Shown here piece after piece: positions 1 to 8,044 of a stretch of DNA of 12,513 nucleotides; within the stretch, counting starts at the first letter, position 1; each line of letters opens with the position of its first letter. Below the pieces are notes generated by a model. The model saw only the letters and a program-made list of their open reading frames with translations, searched no databases and had not been told where the DNA came from. The translations under genes were made by a program, and so were the position numbers. Source of the DNA: Rhodospirillales bacterium 47_12_T64 (GTDB taxonomy: Bacteria; Pseudomonadota; Alphaproteobacteria; Kiloniellales; Kiloniellaceae). Where the stretch lies: contig MABB01000010.1 of the NCBI GenBank assembly GCA_002162915.1, positions 1 to 12,513 on the forward strand, written 5' to 3'.

Positions 1-222
1 ACAAGATGAATCTTTGATGTCCTTAAGAATGCGAACAACGCCGATAATCTGGTTCTGCTTGTTGTAACACAGGATGTGCCAAGCCTTCATATCCTGACTA
101 TCGATATCCCGATAGAGAGACGCTTGTTCAATCACAAAAACATCAGCACGAAGCTGTAACATATCGTACAGCTGTTCTTTACTGAGTTGATCAAAGTGCA
201 AAAGGCTAATTTCTTGAGACAT
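1..222 (-). CDS. ElaA-like GNAT N-acetyltransferase (N-terminal part, runs off left edge)
   Basis: The complement of 222-1 reads as 74 uninterrupted codons from an ATG at 222, with no stop before the window edge, so the gene is cut by the window and not visibly broken. The protein begins MSQEISLLHFDQL. Its central stretch runs LYDMLQLRADVFVIEQ, then YRDIDSQDMKAWH and IGVVRILKD. This is the pattern of the ElaA branch of the GNAT superfamily (E. coli ElaA has LYALLQLRCAVFVVEQNCPYQDIDG followed by ARILK). GNAT enzymes move an acetyl group from acetyl-CoA to an amine; the substrate of ElaA is not firmly known. The acetyl-CoA-binding part (Q/RxxGxG/A) would lie off the left edge and cannot be checked. 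A terminator at 261-287 separates the gene from ssb, so it is probably transcribed on its own. The ribosome-binding site is weak (GGGA). Confidence 0.8.
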   Translation of the reverse strand, partial: MSQEISLLHFDQLSKEQLYDMLQLRADVFVIEQASLYRDIDSQDMKAWHILCYNKQNQIIGVVRILKDIKDSSC

Positions 223-260
223 GAAAATCCCGTTGGCTCGTGAGTTAGGTCCCAGAACGA

Positions 261-287
261 GAAAACGGTCCGTAAAGGACCGCTTTC
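261..287 (-). terminator. Intrinsic terminator downstream of ssb
   Basis: The arms CGGTCC (266-271) and GGACCG (277-282) pair around the loop GTAAA. The helix extends outward through GAAA (261-264) and TTTC (284-287), with one A/C mismatch. Read leftward, the helix ends in GTTTTCTCG, a short T-tract, which fits termination of ssb 20 nt after its stop codon. The T-rich side in the + direction is poorer. Confidence 0.75.
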
Positions 288-306
288 TTGCCATATTTAT
301 GTCGAT

Positions 307-849
307 CTAGAACGGAATTTCATCATCCAGATCATCAACGGGCGCACTGCCACCGGATGAACCGCCGCTTGATTGTGAAGATCCACCACCGAAGCCGCCG
401 CCATAGCCGCCACCAGTACTTCCTCCACCGCCAAAGCCACCTGCATCACCGCCGCCAGCAGAATCGCCAAAGCCGCCACCGCCGCCCTGACCATCATTGC
501 GACCATCGAGCATTGTCAGTTCGCCCCGGAAATTTTGCAGAACAATTTCCGTTGTATATTTCTCTACACCGGAATTGTCTGTCCACTTGCGGGTTTGCAG
601 CTGACCTTCAAGATAAACTTTTGAGCCTTTTTTTAAGAATTTCTCTGCAACATCACACAAGCGATCATTAAAAATAACAACGCGGTGCCATTCGGTTTTA
701 TCCCGACGCTCACCTGTGTTGCGATCTTTCCAGCTTTCGGATGTCGCAATATTCAGATTAGCCACACGCTGCCCTGATTGCATGGAACGGATTTCAGGAT
801 CTCGTCCCAAATTACCAACCAGGATCACCTTGTTAACACTACCAGCCAT
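307..849 (-). CDS. ssb: Single-stranded DNA-binding protein SSB
   Basis: This 180-residue protein has the bacterial SSB layout. An OB fold occupies about residues 5-113 ([46 protein letters not shown]). A glycine-rich flexible linker covers about 117-168, and the acidic tip DDLDDEIPF at 172-180 recruits repair and replication partners. The ssDNA-stacking aromatics W40, W54, F60 and W89 match those of E. coli SSB. SSB works as a homotetramer that coats single-stranded DNA in replication, recombination and repair. The ATG at 849 follows GAGG nine bases upstream, and [13 protein letters not shown] is the normal N-terminus. The gene is divergent from uvrA, an arrangement common in alphaproteobacteria. 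I found no convincing promoter of its own in 850-960. The linker is unusually pure glycine with Ser, Phe and Tyr. Confidence 0.97.
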   Translation of the reverse strand: MAGSVNKVILVGNLGRDPEIRSMQSGQRVANLNIATSESWKDRNTGERRDKTEWHRVVIFNDRLCDVAEKFLKKGSKVYLEGQLQTRKWTDNSGVEKYTTEIVLQNFRGELTMLDGRNDGQGGGGGFGDSAGGGDAGGFGGGGSTGGGYGGGFGGGSSQSSGGSSGGSAPVDDLDDEIPF

Positions 850-988
850 GGCCTTGTTCCTCGATTTACTAAAGAATCTAAAATTTGTTCTGAAACCCTA
901 TCAGTCAGGGTGCTCAGAGCCAACGTCTAATAAGAGATCGATCACTTTTCTGCAAGGGTAAGGAAAACAACTTCGGAAAAAGGATGCA

Positions 989-1038
989 TTTTGTTCACTG
1001 TTCGTCCATATATATTCGCACGAGAACATTTGCAAAAC
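989..1038 (+). promoter_or_regulatory. Possible uvrA promoter with LexA-type (SOS) site
   Basis: The alphaproteobacterial LexA site is GTTC-N7-GTTC. Here GTTC at 993-996 is followed after seven bases by GTCC (1004-1007), one base off. A second imperfect half-site pair, GAAC at 1024-1027 and AAAC at 1035-1038, also has seven-base spacing. A good -10 candidate, TATATT (1011-1016), lies just after the first site, with a weak -35 (TTTTGT, 989-994). A repressor bound here would block uvrA transcription. The site is inferred from one near-match, and uvrA is a known SOS gene in this class. Confidence 0.4.
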
Positions 1039-1054
1039 ATCGACAGGTACCGAA

Positions 1055-3895
1055 ATGAGTTTGATAGAGGAATCCCGTACTATTTCTGTACGCGGTGCGA
1101 GAGAGCATAACCTGAAGAATGTCAGTGTTGATTTGCCTAGAAATCAACTGGTTGTCATTACCGGACTTAGTGGGTCTGGCAAATCGTCTCTCGCGTTTGA
1201 TACGATCTATGCCGAGGGGCAGCGCCGTTATGTCGAATCCCTTTCCGCCTATGCGCGACAATTTCTGGAATTGATGCAAAAGCCGGATGTCGATTCTATC
1301 GAAGGTCTATCGCCCGCCATATCAATCGAACAGAAAACCACCTCTAAAAACCCACGCTCGACCGTTGGTACCGTCACAGAAATTTATGATTATCTCCGCC
1401 TTTTATTTGCTCGCGTAGGTATCCCCTATTCTCCAGCTACCGGCCTGCCAATCCAGAGCCAATCTGTCAGCCAGATGGTCGACAAGGTTATGGAAATGGA
1501 GCAAGGCACACGGTTATACCTCCTCGCCCCGATTGTGCGTGGTCGAAAGGGCGAATACAGGAAAGAGTTAGCTGATCTCCAGGTAAAAGGCTTTCAAAGA
1601 GTGAAGGTCGATGGCGAGCTCTATGAAATTGCCGACGTCCCTGTCCTCGATAAGAAGAAAAAACACGATATTGAAGTTGTCGTCGACCGCGTTGTCGTTA
1701 AGGGCGATATAAAAACCCGGTTGGCTGACAGTTTGGAGACGGCTTTAGGTCTGGCTGATGGCATTGCTTTTGCCGAAGACGCAAAAACAGGCGAACGGAC
1801 AATTTTCTCAGCCCGTTACGCCTGCCCTGTGTCCGGCTTTACCATCGATGAAATCGAACCCCGTTTGTTTTCCTTCAACAATCCTTTTGGTGCCTGCCCA
1901 ACCTGTGATGGCCTCGGGAAAACTCTTATTTTTGACGGTGAGTTAATCGTCCCCGACGTCAGAGCGGCCTTAAAGGATGGCGCGATTGCGCCATGGGCAA
2001 GCTCGACATCAAAGTACTACCTGCAAACTCTCAAGAGCCTGGCCGAACATTTTGGTTTCGCGCTCGACGTATCTTGGAGTGATTTGCCGGAAAAAATCAA
2101 AACACTACTACTTCAGGGCTCGGGCAAAGAAACCATTGATATGACCTATACTGATGGCAACAGAAGCTATCAGACAAAAAAGCCTTTCGAAGGCATTATC
2201 CCAAACATGGAACGTCGTTTTCGAGAGACCGATAGTGACTGGGTCCGGGAAGAGCTATCAAAATATCAAGCCAAGCAACCCTGTACCGTATGTAAAGGTT
2301 ACCGACTTAAGCCCGAAGCACTTGCCGTAAAGATTGGTAACAAGCATGTCGGTGAAATTTCCCAACTATCGATTGCCGAAGCCAATAAGTGGTTTATGGA
2401 AATTCCTGAGGTACTGTCGGCTAAAGAAAATGAAATTGCCGTCCGTATCCTGAAGGAAATCAATGAACGGCTTTACTTCCTGGTCAACGTTGGTCTCGAT
2501 TACCTGACTTTATCCAGATCCTCTGCAACGCTATCCGGCGGCGAAAGCCAACGCATCAGATTGGCCTCGCAAATCGGCTCTGGCCTCACAGGTGTACTCT
2601 ACGTTCTTGATGAGCCCTCTATCGGTTTGCATCAACGCGACAATGCTCGCTTGCTTGAGACCTTGAGGCGTCTTCGTGATCTGGGCAACACTGTTATTGT
2701 TGTCGAGCACGATGAAGATGCCATTCGCACGGCGGACTATCTGGTTGATATGGGGCCGCGGGCTGGCAAACATGGCGGTCAGGTTGTTGCTTGCGGAACA
2801 CCGGATGAAGTGATGGCAACCGAAGCAAGCCTTACAGCAAAATACCTCACTGGCGAAGTTGCTATTACCCTTCCCGACGAACGTCGTAAAGGGCACAAAG
2901 GGCAACAGATTACGGTACAGAATGCCAATGAAAATAATCTACAGAACGTGTCAATAAAAGTACCTCTTGGCACCTTTACCTGCATTACAGGGGTTTCGGG
3001 CAGCGGAAAATCCACCCTTATTCTTGAAACCCTCTACAAAGCGGTTTCTCGCAAATTACACAACGCAAAGGGACAGCCCGGAAGCCACGATTCGATTGAA
3101 GGCCTGGAGTTTATCGACAAGGTAATTGATATCGACCAGTCGCCAATCGGGCGCACCCCAAGATCTAATCCGGCAACCTATACCGGGGCGTTCTCTCCGA
3201 TCCGGGAATGGTTTGCAGGATTACCCGAGGCAAAAACCCGGGGTTACAAACCGGGTCGTTTTTCTTTTAACGTCAAAGGTGGACGTTGCGAAGCCTGTCA
3301 GGGAGATGGTGTCATCAAGATTGAGATGCATTTCCTGCCCAACGTTTATGTTGAATGTGATGTCTGTAGAGGAAAACGCTACAACCGGGAAACTCTTGAG
3401 ATCCTCTTCAAAGGCAAGTCCATCTCCGATGTTCTTCAAATGAACGTCGATGATGGCCTGGAGTTCTTCAGAGCGGTCCCTTCAATTCGCAACAAACTTG
3501 AGACATTACAGCGGGTTGGGCTTGGTTATGTTCAGGTCGGGCAAGCCGCGACGACCCTGTCCGGTGGTGAAGCGCAAAGGGTGAAGCTTGCAAAAGAACT
3601 GTCACGCCGCGCGACTGGTAAAACGCTCTACATTCTGGATGAACCAACGACAGGTCTGCACTTTGACGATGTTAGAAAACTCCTCGAAGTTCTTCAAACG
3701 CTTGTGGATCAGGGGAATACCATCCTTTGCATTGAACACAATCTTGAAGTGATCAAAATTGCGGACTGGATTATAGATATGGGTCCTGAAGGTGGTGACA
3801 AAGGAGGCCGTGTCATTGCAACGGGAACACCAGAAACTGTGGCCAAGACCAAAGGCAGCTATACGGGTGAATATCTAAAACCCTATCTGTCTTAA
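1055..3895 (+). CDS. uvrA: Excinuclease ABC subunit UvrA
   Basis: The protein has 946 residues, the usual UvrA length, and is the damage-sensing ATPase of nucleotide excision repair that loads UvrB. It carries two ABC ATPase modules: Walker A GLSGSGKS at 37-44 with signature LSGGESQR at 493-500, and Walker A GVSGSGKS at 646-653 with signature LSGGEAQR at 835-842. Each signature is followed by a Walker B ([20 protein letters not shown]). The C-terminal zinc module is intact (C745, C748, C768, C771), and a further CxxC lies at 410-413. The first zinc module is CPVSG plus CPTC (C257, S260, C281, C284), so one cysteine is serine. I recall this form as common in alphaproteobacteria. The ATG at 1055 has AGG seven bases upstream, and the first residues lead directly into the ABC domain. 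A LexA-like site lies upstream, and a hairpin follows ten bases after the stop. Confidence 0.98.
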   Translation: MSLIEESRTISVRGAREHNLKNVSVDLPRNQLVVITGLSGSGKSSLAFDTIYAEGQRRYVESLSAYARQFLELMQKPDVDSIEGLSPAISIEQKTTSKNPRSTVGTVTEIYDYLRLLFARVGIPYSPATGLPIQSQSVSQMVDKVMEMEQGTRLYLLAPIVRGRKGEYRKELADLQVKGFQRVKVDGELYEIADVPVLDKKKKHDIEVVVDRVVVKGDIKTRLADSLETALGLADGIAFAEDAKTGERTIFSARYACPVSGFTIDEIEPRLFSFNNPFGACPTCDGLGKTLIFDGELIVPDVRAALKDGAIAPWASSTSKYYLQTLKSLAEHFGFALDVSWSDLPEKIKTLLLQGSGKETIDMTYTDGNRSYQTKKPFEGIIPNMERRFRETDSDWVREELSKYQAKQPCTVCKGYRLKPEALAVKIGNKHVGEISQLSIAEANKWFMEIPEVLSAKENEIAVRILKEINERLYFLVNVGLDYLTLSRSSATLSGGESQRIRLASQIGSGLTGVLYVLDEPSIGLHQRDNARLLETLRRLRDLGNTVIVVEHDEDAIRTADYLVDMGPRAGKHGGQVVACGTPDEVMATEASLTAKYLTGEVAITLPDERRKGHKGQQITVQNANENNLQNVSIKVPLGTFTCITGVSGSGKSTLILETLYKAVSRKLHNAKGQPGSHDSIEGLEFIDKVIDIDQSPIGRTPRSNPATYTGAFSPIREWFAGLPEAKTRGYKPGRFSFNVKGGRCEACQGDGVIKIEMHFLPNVYVECDVCRGKRYNRETLEILFKGKSISDVLQMNVDDGLEFFRAVPSIRNKLETLQRVGLGYVQVGQAATTLSGGEAQRVKLAKELSRRATGKTLYILDEPTTGLHFDDVRKLLEVLQTLVDQGNTILCIEHNLEVIKIADWIIDMGPEGGDKGGRVIATGTPETVAKTKGSYTGEYLKPYLS

Positions 3896-3905
3896 AAAGA
3901 ATAAA

Positions 3906-3937
3906 GGCCAGAACAGTTGCTGTTCACTGTTCTGGCC
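3906..3937 (-). terminator. Hairpin terminator shared by uvrA and the convergent cyclase gene
   Basis: The 12-bp perfect inverted repeat GGCCAGAACAGT (3906-3917) and ACTGTTCTGGCC (3926-3937) flanks an 8-base loop. Read leftward it is followed by TTTATTCTTTTT, a convincing T-tract, so it should be an intrinsic terminator for the cyclase gene. Read rightward from uvrA the following bases (CAAATATC) are not T-rich, so it would work less well there. Confidence 0.8.
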
Positions 3938-3969
3938 CAAATATCACAATTTAAAATTTAGATTTTAAA

Positions 3970-5208
3970 TCAATCACCTAAAGTAAAAACTTCTCTTTTT
4001 TCTTCAATACCTCTGAGCTGATGCTCCCCCATGGGCATGCACTGCCTGCCAACGATTTCGGCAAACTCCTTACTCATGAGTATAGGCTGTCCAAGTTCCT
4101 TGGTCAGAGCTTCAAGTCGGGCAACTTCATTTACCGCTGGCCCAACCGTGGTGAACTGAAGACGGTCCGGTAGACCAATATTTCCAAACATAACATTGCC
4201 AACATGAAGCCCTAATCCAAATGAGACTTCACATTTGTCATTATCACAGGCACAGGCATTTAGCTTTTGTATGCGCTCCATAGCGTCGTATGCCGCTTTC
4301 ACAGCAAGCTCACCCGTTTCGGCGTGTGTTCGATCATCGGTAAAAGGAAAAATTCCTAAAACAGCATCACCAATCAAAAGAAGGACATCACCACCATTAT
4401 CGATAATTGCGCCAGCCGTGCTTTCAAAATAACCATTCAGAAGATCAAGATACTCTTCCTCGGGCATCATATCCCCAAGCGCTGTGGAATTACGTAAATC
4501 ACTGTACCAGATGACCGCATGAATTTTCTCGCCGTCGCCTCGTTTGATTTGACCAGTAAGAACGCGCTGTCCTGCGTTAGTACCGAGATAGGTCGTAGAG
4601 ATGTTTTGTGCAATCTGAGATTTTATAATCACTTTACAGGCAACCGCGAGGCGATTTTGCACCCGGATTAAAGACCTGATATCGCTGTCGCTGAAACCAG
4701 CTTTGACATCGCAAGCCCATGTTCCCAGAATACCGCGTGATTCCGTATCTCCGGGAGTAGCTTCTTCAAAGTGAATCGCATATGTGAGCATATCCGTATA
4801 GCCATCATCTCGAAGGTCTTTCATGAGTTCGAAATCATGCATTGCGCCCTCACCTGTCAAACGGCGCCTTAACAAGCTGATGTCTTTAGTAAGCATGAAA
4901 TAGAAAGGACTGCGACGCCACACTTCATCACGCGTGTGAGCTGAATTGTGTGCCATGCCAACAGTCTTTACACCGTTGCCAAGCTCCCAAGTCAACCCCA
5001 TTGCGCTATAGAGCGGATGAAGAGTACGAAAAGCAATATATCCTCTGGCAATGGGAAGACCAGCAGACCTCATTCGAAGGCAACAGCCTTCGAAAAGATC
5101 TTCGATTGTCGTATCTCGCAGGGCTTGTGCCATAACCCAGTCAACGACTGAGCTAATAAGACTATCGTCATCTCCCCCACGTTTGATACGATCATCAATT
5201 CGCTGCAT
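3970..5208 (-). CDS. Class III adenylate/guanylate cyclase, soluble, with conserved N-terminal sensory-like domain
   Basis: The 412-residue protein has no membrane segment or signal peptide. Residues about 225-400 form a class III cyclase homology domain. The metal-binding aspartates are D237 (YSDLRNST) and D281 (LIGDAVLGIF), and the transition-state pair is N360 and R364 (VNEVARLE). It would convert a purine nucleoside triphosphate into its 3',5'-cyclic monophosphate. The lysine that normally contacts the base (GGEVLKFIGD-type motif) is leucine here (L277), with T353 at the partner position, so the nucleotide preference is unclear. The N-terminal ~200 residues contain AGLPIARGYIAFRTLHP, which I recognise from alphaproteobacterial cyclases; the domain is GAF-like in size, but its ligand is unknown. 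AGGAG precedes the ATG by 11 bases. The gene stands alone, divergent from trmFO, with a good -10 box upstream. Confidence 0.92.
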   Translation of the reverse strand: MQRIDDRIKRGGDDDSLISSVVDWVMAQALRDTTIEDLFEGCCLRMRSAGLPIARGYIAFRTLHPLYSAMGLTWELGNGVKTVGMAHNSAHTRDEVWRRSPFYFMLTKDISLLRRRLTGEGAMHDFELMKDLRDDGYTDMLTYAIHFEEATPGDTESRGILGTWACDVKAGFSDSDIRSLIRVQNRLAVACKVIIKSQIAQNISTTYLGTNAGQRVLTGQIKRGDGEKIHAVIWYSDLRNSTALGDMMPEEEYLDLLNGYFESTAGAIIDNGGDVLLLIGDAVLGIFPFTDDRTHAETGELAVKAAYDAMERIQKLNACACDNDKCEVSFGLGLHVGNVMFGNIGLPDRLQFTTVGPAVNEVARLEALTKELGQPILMSKEFAEIVGRQCMPMGEHQLRGIEEKREVFTLGD

Positions 5209-5261
5209 AAACTAAATAGCTCCTGAAATATGTGTTATTATTTATTTGGATAATAAAGAAA

Positions 5262-5290
5262 ATTGTACGCGCTAAAACATATGGGTGCAA
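5262..5290 (-). promoter_or_regulatory. Candidate sigma-70-type promoter for the cyclase gene
   Basis: On the complement, TTGCAC (5290-5285) and TACAAT (5267-5262) are separated by 17 bases. The -10 matches five of six consensus bases; the -35 matches only the TTG. The start codon lies about 55 bases downstream in an AT-rich leader. For trmFO, on the other strand, only TATAAC near 5310-5315 is suggestive, and no good -35 goes with it. Confidence 0.4.
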
Positions 5291-5346
5291 TTCGTTGAAT
5301 TAATAGATATAACACGAAAAATTTATTTAGCATACGAGAAGAACAA

Positions 5347-6708
5347 ATGAGCAACGGCGATTTAAAACCTATCCACGTAATTGGCGGCGGAATGGCAGGA
5401 ACAGAAGCAACCTGGCAGATCGCTCAAACTGGCGTCCCGGTTATCCTTCATGAGATGCGCCCGGTTAGAAAGACTGATGCGCATCAGGGAGAAGGACTTG
5501 CAGAGCTTGTTTGCTCTAACTCCTTTAGATCTGATGATTACGAAAACAACGCTGTCGGCCTCTTGCACGAAGAAATGCGCAGGATGGATTCAATCATCAT
5601 GGCATCAGCTGCGCTACACATGGTCCCCGCCGGCGGCGCGCTTGCGGTTGATCGAGACAATTTTTCCGATGAAGTCACCCGGCGCCTAGAAGCACATCCC
5701 CTTGTCACGATCGTCAGAGAAGAAATAAGCAGTCTCCCGCCGGAAGAGTGGGATTCAGTGATTGTGGCGACCGGGCCGCTTACTTCTGAAAGTATGAGCG
5801 AGATAATCGCTGGTATCACAGGCGAAGAATATCTCGCTTTCTTCGATGCCATTGCTCCCATCGTCTACAAAGAATCTATCAATTTTGACAAGGCGTGGTT
5901 TCAGTCTCGCTATGACAAAGTCGGGCCTATGGGTGACGGAGCTGATTACATCAATTGTCCCATGAACAAGGAACAATACGAGACCTTCATTCAGGCCCTT
6001 ATTGATAGTGAAAAAACCGACTTTAAAGAGTGGGAAGAAAACACCCCCTATTTCGAAGGATGCCTGCCGATTGAAGTAATGGCTAGCCGTGGGGTTGAAA
6101 CCCTTCGTTTTGGTCCGATGAAACCGGTTGGACTTACAAACCCGCACAGCGATGAAGACCCCTATGCCGTTGTCCAGCTTCGCCAAGACAACAAGCTCGG
6201 GACGATTTATAATATTGTCGGCTTTCAAACCAAAATGAAATACGGCGCGCAGATGGAAATCTTCAGGGCAATCCCCGGCTTGGAAGAGGCTGAGTTTGCA
6301 AGACTAGGCGGGCTTCACCGCAACACCTTCCTCAAATCACCAAAACTTCTGGATAGCTCTCTTCGCATGAAACCGATGCCACGTTTGAGATTTGCAGGCC
6401 AGATCACTGGTGTTGAAGGTTATGTCGAATCAGCAGCTTCCGGCTTGATGGCTGGTCGTTTTGCTGCGGCGGAGCGACTGGGCAAAGAACTTCCAGCTCC
6501 CCCGATCACCACGGCCCATGGCGCCTTGATAAATCACGTTACTGGCGGTGCGGATGCCAAGACATTCCAACCAATGAATGTGAACTTCGGGATCTTCCCC
6601 AATATCCCAAGAGGGCCCGGTAAAAAAGTTAAGAAGAAAGACCGCAAACCCCTTTATTCCAAACGAGCACTGGAAGACCTTCAAACATGGTTTGATGAAA
6701 ATTATTAA
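5347..6708 (+). CDS. trmFO: Methylenetetrahydrofolate--tRNA-(uracil-5-)-methyltransferase TrmFO
   Basis: The 453-residue protein is the folate/FAD-dependent enzyme that makes 5-methyluridine at position 54 (the T loop) of tRNA. It takes the methylene group from methylenetetrahydrofolate and the electrons from reduced flavin. The FAD-binding loop GGGMAG is at 13-18, after the strand IHVIG. C56 (ELVCSNSF) and C239 ([11 protein letters not shown]) correspond to the two functionally important cysteines of the Bacillus enzyme. The C-terminal stretches [19 protein letters not shown] and NVNFGIFP are typical of the family. The protein has the expected length and no lesion. The ATG at 5347 has GAGAAG just upstream, and the alternative internal methionine (M16) would delete half of the FAD loop. 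It is a single-gene unit between the AT-rich spacer shared with the cyclase gene and a strong terminator. E. coli uses the unrelated SAM-dependent TrmA instead. Confidence 0.97.
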   Translation: MSNGDLKPIHVIGGGMAGTEATWQIAQTGVPVILHEMRPVRKTDAHQGEGLAELVCSNSFRSDDYENNAVGLLHEEMRRMDSIIMASAALHMVPAGGALAVDRDNFSDEVTRRLEAHPLVTIVREEISSLPPEEWDSVIVATGPLTSESMSEIIAGITGEEYLAFFDAIAPIVYKESINFDKAWFQSRYDKVGPMGDGADYINCPMNKEQYETFIQALIDSEKTDFKEWEENTPYFEGCLPIEVMASRGVETLRFGPMKPVGLTNPHSDEDPYAVVQLRQDNKLGTIYNIVGFQTKMKYGAQMEIFRAIPGLEEAEFARLGGLHRNTFLKSPKLLDSSLRMKPMPRLRFAGQITGVEGYVESAASGLMAGRFAAAERLGKELPAPPITTAHGALINHVTGGADAKTFQPMNVNFGIFPNIPRGPGKKVKKKDRKPLYSKRALEDLQTWFDENY

Positions 6709-6730
6709 GCAATCATGTTTTAGAATTCAT

Positions 6731-6780
6731 ACACAATAAAATGGCCTCATTTCTTCTGGTATGAGGCCTTTTTATTGTGT
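6731..6780. terminator. Strong bidirectional terminator between trmFO and the sec-linked operon
   Basis: Twenty bases (6731-6750) pair with 6761-6780 with one T/T mismatch around a 10-base loop. The core is GGCCTCAT/ATGAGGCC, flanked by A-runs on the left and T-runs on the right. This gives GCC-TTTTTATT in the + direction and GGCC-ATTTTATT in the - direction. It fits ending both trmFO (23 nt after its stop) and the leftward operon (8 nt after the last stop). Confidence 0.9.
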
Positions 6781-6788
6781 GCGTTCGG

Positions 6789-7640
6789 TCAGTAGTTGGA
6801 CCGGAAATTTGCCCACATCAACCGCCATGAAGCTGACGCACCGAGTCTGTGGAGTGACGGGCTGAAAGGGTCGAAATCGTTTTCTTCAAGCCGTTTTAAA
6901 TACTGATCAGTAAGCACACCGACAAGTAAGGGCGACTTTGCACTTTTGGGAATACTTTTATGGAACGATCTTGCCAAGGAAAGATGATAGCAAAGACGTT
7001 CAGCTAACACTTTTGTTATCTCACTTAAAGCGGCAGATCCCTGAAGCTCAAAAAGTCCCTTTTTATCCAGGCCAAACTGATTGGCAAGGTCCTGAGGAAT
7101 ATAGGCACGCTTTTTACCGGCATGAAATGGGATCGCACGAATTAATCCAAGAATTCCCCAGGCAAGCCCCATGTGCTTCGTTGCTTGCTGTATGTTTTCA
7201 GAACATGTCTTTGAGGTAATTCCAACGGCAATTTTTAAAAGAACTGATGATGAGCTTTCAACATACTCTTCCAAAGATCCCAGAGTTGTAGGCACTTCCT
7301 CATCCAGATCAAATTCTCTGCAATCGATTAATTTATCAAACGCTGCACGTTCAAGCGAAAACTGATGGATTGCCTCTGACAACGCTTCGACAACAACATG
7401 CTTTCTCGGGGTGCCGTCATATATGCCCTGGATCGATTCCCGCCACCATTGAAGACGAATCATACCTGTAAGGGGTTCACTGACCACTTCGGCGGTTTTA
7501 GCTATTTCCTGATTGAAGGCATAGAGCGCAAACAATGCATCGCGACATTCTTCTGGGGCAAAGAGACATGTTAAGTAACGATCATAGTCGGTTGCCTTAA
7601 CATCATTGCCACAGTCTGAGAGTTCAATATTACTCATCAT
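6789..7640 (-). CDS. Squalene/phytoene-synthase-fold protein, NDUFAF6-like (probable complex I assembly factor)
   Basis: The 283-residue protein belongs to the squalene/phytoene synthase fold family. Around residues 37-68 it reads FALYAFNQEIAKTAEVVSEP and then IRLQWWRE, and around 157-182 it reads HMGLAWGILGLIRAIPFH and KKRAYIP. These are the signatures of the alphaproteobacterial and mitochondrial NDUFAF6 branch. The two aspartate-rich motifs that bind Mg-diphosphate in true squalene and phytoene synthases are absent: N43-Q-E-I-A-K stands at the first, and R168-A-I-P-F-H at the second. A prenyl-coupling role is therefore unlikely. Human NDUFAF6 is needed for early assembly of respiratory complex I; that role here is inferred. 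The gene follows the NDUFAF3-like gene by 14 bases, so they are probably co-transcribed. The start may be M1 (7640) or M2 (7637); there is no strong Shine-Dalgarno. Automatic annotation would probably call it phytoene synthase. Confidence 0.88.
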   Translation of the reverse strand: MMSNIELSDCGNDVKATDYDRYLTCLFAPEECRDALFALYAFNQEIAKTAEVVSEPLTGMIRLQWWRESIQGIYDGTPRKHVVVEALSEAIHQFSLERAAFDKLIDCREFDLDEEVPTTLGSLEEYVESSSSVLLKIAVGITSKTCSENIQQATKHMGLAWGILGLIRAIPFHAGKKRAYIPQDLANQFGLDKKGLFELQGSAALSEITKVLAERLCYHLSLARSFHKSIPKSAKSPLLVGVLTDQYLKRLEENDFDPFSPSLHRLGASASWRLMWANFRSNY

Positions 7641-7654
7641 TCACATTGTTCGCG

Positions 7655-8032
7655 TTATTCGACAGCAATCAAGGCTGCAGCAACATTTCTATTTTCCGAA
7701 AGTAGAACGTTATAGGTACGACAAGCAGCTCCGGTGTCCATCGCATCAATGACAAGGCCTTTTTCACGCAGTTCATCCCTAAAGGTTGGCTTGATGAATT
7801 GCGCCTTGTCGCCACATCCGATCAGAAGAACTTCGATCTGGTCAGCGATATCGATAAAGGGCTGCAGACTATCAACGGTTAACGCGTCAAAACTATTGAT
7901 GGCCCATGATACTGTTTCATCCGATTTGATCAAAACGGAGCCATCGTGGTAATGGTCACTGATAAGAAAGCGACCATTACCATATTTTTCGACGACTTGT
8001 TGGCCATCGTTGAGTTGCAGTGTCACTTCCAC
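7655..8032 (-). CDS. Mth938-like (DUF498) protein, NDUFAF3 homologue
   Basis: The 125-residue soluble protein spans a single Mth938-like domain. Its hallmarks are the strand-loop VLLIGCGDKAQF at 68-79 and the C-terminal GLVIDAMDTGAACRTYNVL leading to NVAAALIAVE. These align with human NDUFAF3, a small factor required early in complex I assembly; the same role here is inference. The start is GTG at 8032, with AGGAG nine bases upstream. That Shine-Dalgarno overlaps the secF stop codon (TAGGAG), so translation of the two genes is probably coupled. The downstream neighbour is the NDUFAF6 homologue. The next internal ATG would delete much of the domain, which supports the GTG start. No enzymatic residues can be named. 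Confidence 0.9.
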   Translation of the reverse strand: MEVTLQLNDGQQVVEKYGNGRFLISDHYHDGSVLIKSDETVSWAINSFDALTVDSLQPFIDIADQIEVLLIGCGDKAQFIKPTFRDELREKGLVIDAMDTGAACRTYNVLLSENRNVAAALIAVE

Positions 8033-8044
8033 AGCGGGATGCTC

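Noticed and set aside
288..671. Open frame of 127 codons on the + strand, rich in His and Arg, and a 69-codon frame on the - strand at 297-506.
   Set aside because: Both are shadows of the glycine-rich part of ssb; composition is repetitive and no family is recognisable.
995..1279. 94-codon frame antisense to the start of uvrA.
   Set aside because: It overlaps the strongly supported UvrA coding sequence and its promoter region and has no recognisable domain.
6789..7640. True phytoene or squalene synthase.
   Set aside because: Both aspartate-rich catalytic motifs are missing, and the neighbours are sec and NDUFAF3-like genes, not isoprenoid genes.
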